Source: Sindora glabra
Taxonomy: Eukaryota > Streptophyta > Magnoliopsida > Fabales > Fabaceae
Direction: 5' to 3'
Assembly: GCA_020226215.1 (NCBI GenBank)
Contig: CM035234.1
Coordinates: 53,881,275-53,945,274, forward strand
DNA: 64,000 bases
Under the pieces are notes generated by a model. It was not told the origin of the DNA. It searched no databases and saw only the letters and a program-made list of their open reading frames with translations. Made by a program: the position numbers and the translations under genes. Below, piece by piece: positions 58,763-64,000 of this stretch; position 1 is the first letter of the stretch, and each line of letters begins with the position of its first letter.

Positions 58763-60271
58763 TGATAACTCATTTTATGGGTAAATCATTTATATGAGAG
58801 GCAACATTATAGCATGTGTGCATATCATGTGTGTATAAATGACCAAATAAAGGAAAAACTTGAAGTGGTCCCTATCTTTAAGTGTGTGAGTCTTTCTTTA
58901 TGATCATTTATGATTTGATCATTAATACTCTTAGTGAATATTATCTATTTTTTGATGGCTTGAGATTAGAGTGTCTACTTTGATAGGGAACTGAAATAGC
59001 TTAACAATTTGGCTTAAGGGAACCTCATTGGGTAGATGGATGGTTTTAGGTTGTTAAACTATGGTACAAAAGGAAAAACTAGTGATAATACCTAGATACA
59101 TATATGTTGTCATGTGTACTTGATGAGGTTCTATATTACTTTGTGTAATACGATCAAGAGCTATATGATTTTTAAAAGAATAGTTAACTCACTACTTGGT
59201 ATCTTTCATGAGTCAAGAATTTATTCCTACTCAATAAAGGGATTGAAGGTAGCCAAATTGATATGTCTTAACTAGATTTAGGGTATTATAGCACAATTAG
59301 TGATTGAGGATGATTGATTTGGTAACTTAAAGATTATCTTAACAACTTGTGGGTTATGATGTCATCTTATTTGCTCATAAGTTGGTAAATAGATTTTAGA
59401 TTGAAAAGAAATGGTCTTCTACATTTACTTAATTGTTGCATAATGGGATGGTTTCAATTTTATGCCTAAGGATCAAAATGGTCACAAGTTTCATCAAGTG
59501 CAAGTGAAAGTTATTGGAATATTTGAGCTAGTAAGCATAAACATCCAAATGTTCACATATAATTAAACTTGTTTGAATTATTAAGAAAACATAAAGATGT
59601 GCCTTTTGGTTTTTATTGCTTCAAATAGTTTAAGTGACAAATTAATTCATGTTCAAGTGACATGTTGATTCATGGTGACCAAACACATGGGTTCATAGTT
59701 AAAAGACATGTTGATTAATGATTAAAAGACACATTAATTCATGATCAAAAGATATGTCATTTCATAGTTAGGAAACATGTTAATTTATGTCCAAATGATA
59801 TATTGATTCATAATTAAGTGACATATTGATTCATGATGGCTAGACACATTGAGTCATAGTTAAAAGATATGTATCTTCATGATTAAGAGACATGTCAATT
59901 CATGATCAAAATATATACCATTTTATGAATCAAAAGACATGTTGATCCAAATATTGTTTATAAATATGACAAAATAGTGAAACAAATTGACATTAAGGAA
60001 TAAAGGAAAATTTTTCTCTATAACCTAATTTAAGAGAAAACATTAGTTCTTGTTTCAAGGCTACACTTGAATATTTATTATGCAAGAAAAGAGTGAACAA
60101 GTCTTCTATTTTACACTTAATAGTTTTAACTTAGTTGCTAATTCTAGGCAAGTATTTGGGGCTATTTCTATCATCAAAGGACCATTCTACAAAATCGTTA
60201 GTATTAAAGTCTTATGTGCATTGTAGCTTGCTTTGCTTGGAAAAACATGTGAGTTCATGAATCTCTAGCTA
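58763..60271 (+). mobile_element. copia 'K+' 3' LTR (about 1.5 kb)
   Basis: It starts TGATAACTCATTTTATGGG and matches the K- LTR over its length, including GTGTGCATATCATGTGTG, TAGGGTATTATAGCACAATT and CTATTTCTATCATCAAAGG. The end near 60,271 (TGAATCTCTAGCTA) corresponds to TCTCTATCA in K- but is eroded. It is followed by a partial second copy. Confidence 0.75.
59632..59948 (+). repeat. 23-bp minisatellite in the K+ LTR, about 14 units
   Basis: Units such as AAGTGACATGTTGATTCATG plus GTG repeat every 23 bases with an internal ACATGT...ATTCATGAT core. The array is the sense copy of 23,088-23,305 and is repeated at 60,889-61,176. Confidence 0.92.
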
Positions 60272-60296
60272 ATTTCTTTGGAAATCCTACAACATA

Positions 60297-61216
60297 GATG
60301 TCATCATATGTACTTGATATAGTGCAATATTAGTTTGTGTAATAAGATCAAATGCTATATGAATTAGAAAGGAGAGTTAACTCACTTTTTGGCTTCTTTC
60401 ATGAATTTAATATTTGTTTCTAATAAACAAAGAGATTGAAGGTAGCTAAACTAATATGTATCAACCAGATTTGGGGCATTATGGGCATGATTAGTGATCA
60501 AAGGATCATTAGCTTGATAACTTAAGGTTTATCTTGATAACTTAAGGGTTATTAAATGATTTAGTCTACTTGTAAGATGGTGGATAGTTTTTTAGGTTGA
60601 GAAGAAAAATCTTCTATTTATACTTGACCATTACATTGTAGGATGGTCTTAATTTGTGCATAGGGCCATACACCCTTGTTGCAAATATGCAAAGAGTGTC
60701 CGAGTTTAACCTTGTGATGTTTGGTTTATTTCATTTGGTTGAAGTGGCCACAAGTTTCATCAAGTGTGAGTGAGAGTTGTTGGAATATTTGATCTAGTGA
60801 GCACAAATATCCAAATATTCATATATGATTAAACTTGATTGAATTATTAAGGAAAGACAAAGATGTATTTTTAATATTCATTCCTAAAAATAGTTCATGC
60901 AACATATTAATTCATGTTTAAATCACACATTGATTCATAATGACTAGAGACATTGATTCATATTAAAAGACATGTTAATTCATTAATAAGAGATACATAA
61001 ATTTATGATCAAGAAACATGTTGATTCTTGTTCAAATGACATGAATTCATGATCAAGTGACATGTTGATTCACGATGACTAGACACATTAGTTAATAATC
61101 AAAAGATATATATGTTCATGATTAAGAGACATGTTATTTCATGAATCAAGAGATGTGTTGGTATGATATTAAGAGATGTGATAATGAAACAAATTGACAT
61201 TGTGGAATAGAGGAAA
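60297..61216 (+). repeat. direct duplication of the inner part of the K+ LTR
   Basis: This aligns with 59,108-60,013: GTGTACTTGAT-like start, GATTGAAGGTAGC, GGGCATTATGGGCATGATTA (GGGTATTATAGCACAATTA in the first copy), CACAAGTTTCATCAAGTG, the minisatellite, and GAAACAAATTGACATT. A TTGTTGCAAATATGCAAAGA stretch present here and in K- (23,510) is missing from the first K+ copy, so the second copy is not a simple recent duplicate of the first. Confidence 0.8.
60889..61176 (+). repeat. 23-bp minisatellite, third array
   Basis: About 12-13 units of the same 23-bp type as 59,632-59,948, a few with 1-2 base length changes, inside the duplicated K LTR segment. Confidence 0.88.
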
Positions 61217-61520
61217 AATTTTCTAATGTGATTCTAAAAAGGGCAATCGCAAAAAGCATAAAACGATAAAAAATGCATTTCAAGGAGCAAACTTGGAGCT
61301 TATGAATGCTACTTTAGGCTAATTTGGCCATGTGGCTTTTTTGAACTCTAATTTGTGTTATCTTATGTATTAGGTTATTTTAGAGCATTTTGAACTTTAG
61401 TTTAAGATAAATGTATTTAAACTCATTTTACTTTAAAATATTTATTATTTTACTATGTGTAATTTATAATATTACTTAAAATCATTTAAAAGTGCCTTTT
61501 TAAGTTAGTGAATTAATTTT
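61217..61520 (+). mobile_element. gypsy 'B' coding tail and LTR start
   Basis: GTGATTCTAAAAAGGGCAAT followed by GGAGCTTATGAATGCTACTT aligns with A (25,823 onward) and C (46,225). The LTR then runs ATTACTTAAAATCATTTAAA to the MITE at 61,521. Confidence 0.7.
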
Positions 61521-61865
61521 GGAGAAATGCACATAACCCCCTAAAGTATGGTCTTCTATCAAATAACCTCTTGAATTTTCAAACCTTACAAATAACCCCT
61601 TAAAGTTTGGAAAAAATATAAATATTTAGAACCGCTACTATCATATTTCATTTATCGGCAATTAAAAACTACTACAATTTTCTCACTTACCAGCGATTTT
61701 AAACCGCCCCTAAGTAATAATAAAACTATCACTAAATTATCTTGTCTATTTTTTTCGCTTTTTCATTTTTTTTCCCAAACTTCGGGGGCTATTCATAAGG
61801 TTTGAAAGTTCAAGAGATTATTTGATAAAACCCTATACTTCATGAGGGTTATGTGTATTTTTTCC
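61521..61865. mobile_element. Mutator-like MITE, copy 2 (345 bp)
   Basis: Ends GGAGAAATGCACATAACC and, inverted, GGAAAAAATACACATAACCC. Flanks ATTAATTTT (61,512-61,520) and ATTAGTTTT (61,866-61,874) are a 9-bp duplication with one change. Removing it makes the B LTR collinear with the A LTR (ATTAATTTTAAGCC at 26,131). It is homologous to copy 1 at 31,133-31,489. Confidence 0.92.
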
Positions 61866-62847
61866 ATTAGTTTTAAATCTATTTAGTGTCATTTGAGTCT
61901 ATTTTTAATTAAAGTTTTAGATAGGTATATAAAAAAGTTAGTTCCTTGTACTGAATTAGATTTTAAGCTTTTAGGCATTTTGAGAAAAAAAATTGGCTGA
62001 GTGCCTTCTTAGTGAGAGTGTGTTCTCTCTTTAATTTTTGAAAAAACTTGTGACTTATTTAAAAGAATTCATCCTTTGAGATGTTAATTGATTCATTCTT
62101 GTAGCATGTTTCTTCTTTACTAATTAAAGGATTTATATTTTTTGTGACATTTTCATCATCACTTATTGCTCCAATTCTTCTTTTTTTGGAATATGGCATG
62201 ACTATCTATTTGTTTTTTGTTCTTCAAATTTACTAAGTTTTAGAATGATACATTATAAATTCACATAATTTAGTACCAGTGTTTCTAATTTTATCATTTG
62301 TAATCAGAGTTTTTTTATTCCTAATTTAGGTTTTGATTTCTTCCATTTTTGCTGTAATTTTGTGTTTCATTTTTTTGCTGTTCTGCTTCTGCTGTCTCTT
62401 TACTCTCTTCATTTATTCACATTTGTTGCTGTCCGATTGAAGTCATTTTATCGTGGCTTTCACGTAAATCCGCTACTGTGCTATTTGTTTAATTTCTTCA
62501 AGTCCGTTCTATTATTCTTCTTCAAATTGCATTTTTGTCTTGTTGGGGTTGTATTCATTGAATCTCCATGCTGCCTTTTTCTTCTCATTGTGTGCGTTTC
62601 GTTTTGGCTGTCGGTGTCCATTTCTGATTACTTCATCATTTTAATTTCTGCCAATTTGTTTGTATTGTCTTATTGCGTCCGGTCCTTTTCATTCTGATTG
62701 AAATTGAAGTCCACTGCGTCGGTGTTTAATTTGTCCATTTCGTCTTAATCTGGCCTGTCCTGTTCGTGGGTCACGTCCATTGCTGTTTTGCCGTGTGGAA
62801 TTTCATTTTTTTGTTGGTATTACGTCTTTTAATTTAGGATCTCAGTT
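61866..62847 (+). mobile_element. gypsy 'B' LTR continued
   Basis: Collinear with A 26,140-26,500 (TATATAAAAA box at 61,926, GGCTGAGTG, CTTGTGACTTATT). From about 62,370 it becomes GC-richer with many GTCC/GTC words, like A 29,735-30,340 and B2 47,040-47,920. The 111-codon frame at 62,362-62,697 is hydrophobic, has no motif and lies in this LTR; I do not call it a gene. The LTR 3' end is not resolved. Confidence 0.6.
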
Positions 62848-63007
62848 CAGGAAAAAATGATTTTTTGGAATTTACTTTCTAGCTTTTCTATGTTTGAACA
62901 TTTAGGAAAGTTGGTCAACAAAAAAATATTTTTTAGTCAACAGAAAATTACTTTATATTTTTCGTAAAAGAACTTCCTTTTTTTAAAATCGAAATTCATT
63001 TTTTCTG
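62848..63007. mobile_element. short MITE with CAG ends (160 bp)
   Basis: The left end CAGGAAAAAATGA and the inverted right end CAGAAAAAATGAATTTCG form imperfect inverted repeats. The interior words TTCTAGCTTTTCTATGTTTG and AGTTGGTCAAC / TAGTCAACAGAAAATTACTT are typical of a common plant hAT-like MITE rich in GGAAAAT. No clear 8-bp duplication was found. Confidence 0.5.
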
Positions 63008-63128
63008 TTTCCCTACGATTCTACGATCTCCAACCGAAGAACCTCTCCCTCTCTGTAGTCTCGCCTTGTTTCCCTGCGATTCTACAATCTCCAGTCGATC
63101 TCGGACTCGTGTTTTGGATCTCAAATCA
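63008..63128 (+). other. candidate host-gene 5' leader exon
   Basis: A pyrimidine-rich, GC-richer stretch (ACCTCTCCCTCTCTGTAGTC, GTCGATCTCGGACTCGTG) ends at CAAATCAG|GTATTC, a fitting 5' splice donor. This is how many plant 5' UTR exons before a leader intron look. It includes two copies of a block TTTCCCT(A/G)CGATTCTAC (63,008 and 63,070). No ATG-led frame is visible before the window ends, so any coding exon lies beyond 64,000. It could also be the R region of an LTR. Confidence 0.4.
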
Positions 63129-64000
63129 GGTATTCTCTTCTTTCGTCTCTTGTTATTCACATTTCTAATCAAACTCCTACTTTATTTCTCTGTTCTTCTG
63201 TGTTAAGCTTTCTGTGTTAGGGTTTAGTTTGAGACCCAAAATAATTTTGTGTTCTGAGACTTCTACTTGTTCAATATCCTTTCTATTTGCACTGAAATTG
63301 TTCCGATTTCAGGTTAAATTTTTACTATTATAATTTCTTTTATAGGGATTTGTATCACCATCTACTAGTTTGAGGGTATTTCTTAGGAAGCCGTATTGTG
63401 ACCACTACATCAAACTATTTCTGAAGTGTTTATGTTTGTAGGTATTTCGTTTGTGGGTATTTCGTTTGAGGTGCTTTTCTTTTTTGTTACTGGTTTTCAT
63501 AGAAAACTCAAATCCTGCCATATTTATAAATGATATCTGGGTATTTCACTATATTTATAAATCAACTCAGATAATTAAGATTAATTATGCTATCTGGTTG
63601 TTCATTTTTTGCATTTTATGAACTTTCTAATGGCACCAGTTTACTAAGTCGGTCACCTTATGCACTTTTTTAGTGCTTTGAGTTCTTACGCAAAGTGGCA
63701 AATCGCTTATGTAAGGAGCTGCCCTTTTTCCCATTTTCTACTAATAGAGGGGTATTCTATCACTGAATTGCTATCAAAAACAGGTCTTCTATACTTCAGT
63801 AGTCCTAGTGTAGTCTATATGGGGTTTTAATCTTCTAGAGTATTTAATCAATTTGATTGTCACCAAGCTGTTCACTTTTTTATCGTCTTTTCATGTCTCT
63901 ATTTTATTCACTTTCTATTATATTAAAAAAAATATGTGTTTTACTTTATTTCACTAACATTAAAATAGGGGAAGCCAACCATTAACCTTAGCTCTGTTTC
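63129..64000 (+). other. possible leader intron, no coding signal
   Basis: T-rich sequence with no long frame on either strand, compatible with a leader intron of the candidate gene at 63,008. A small direct repeat GGTATTTCGTTTG occurs at about 63,442 and 63,458. Nothing else supported. Confidence 0.35.

Noticed and set aside
59632..61176. CRISPR-like short repeats
   Set aside because: The 23-bp units are head to tail with no spacers and sit in an LTR.
62362..62697. 111-codon hydrophobic plus-strand frame
   Set aside because: Falls in the pyrimidine-rich module of the gypsy B LTR; the equivalent A segment does not keep the frame.
1..64000. A novel multi-gene host or defence system
   Set aside because: All recognisable proteins are retrotransposon or hAT proteins with stops; no set of intact neighbouring genes exists in the window.

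Overview
The window reads as plant nuclear DNA, most likely from a eudicot: it is very AT-rich and packed with decayed plant-type LTR retrotransposons (Ty1/copia and Ty3/gypsy, including the Tat branch), a RICESLEEPER-type hAT transposase, Mutator-like MITEs and long low-complexity spacers. No intact protein-coding host gene is visible; the longest open frames are short and almost all carry stops or frameshifts. One possible host-gene 5' leader starts near 63,010 at the right edge. I cannot name the species.

Left part (1-19,350). A gypsy 3' tail with a 35-bp minisatellite is followed by a minus-strand hAT transposase relic (about 1,438-2,738). The hAT relic seems to have its own promoter and non-coding first exon near 6,446-6,704; the inferred intron holds a 200-bp tandem array. 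A degenerate copia element then runs from about 8,720 to 19,347. It is split by a solo LTR (9,251-10,647, 5-bp duplication ATTAG) and by a Tat-type gypsy element (about 12,169-18,166). Copia homology stops and resumes at those points. The Tat element carries a minus-strand antisense gene between integrase and its 3' LTR, with a plausible 69-bp intron.

Middle (19,350-43,930). A minus-strand copia relic ('K-', LTR 19,978-24,200, pol to about 25,780) is interrupted by a 2.8-kb solo LTR. A plus-strand gypsy 3' end and large LTR ('A') follow, holding another 2.8-kb solo LTR and a 357-bp MITE with a perfect 9-bp duplication. Next is a minus-strand gypsy element ('D', about 31,660-43,925) whose RNase H domain is split by a 3.5-kb Tat-like solo LTR (33,815-38,649), itself split by a second copy of the 1.4-kb solo LTR (33,884-35,251): a three-level nest with target duplications at both inner levels.

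Right part (43,930-64,000). A scrambled plus-strand gypsy relic ('C') meets an inverted gypsy leader and LTR ('B2'). A copia element ('H', 47,924-56,212) with both LTRs, primer-binding site, gag and pol is inserted in that LTR. A plus-strand relic of the K copia family follows, with a duplicated LTR segment, then another gypsy tail and LTR ('B') with a second MITE copy. The window ends in a short MITE and a pyrimidine-rich leader-like stretch.

The parts do not form a pathway. They record insertion, LTR-LTR recombination (five solo LTRs), microdeletion, tandem duplication and inversion. The best candidates for something unusual are the spliced antisense gene in the Tat element, the repeated 23-bp minisatellite in the K LTR, the 200-bp array in the inferred hAT intron, and the inverted gypsy ends that flank the K relic.
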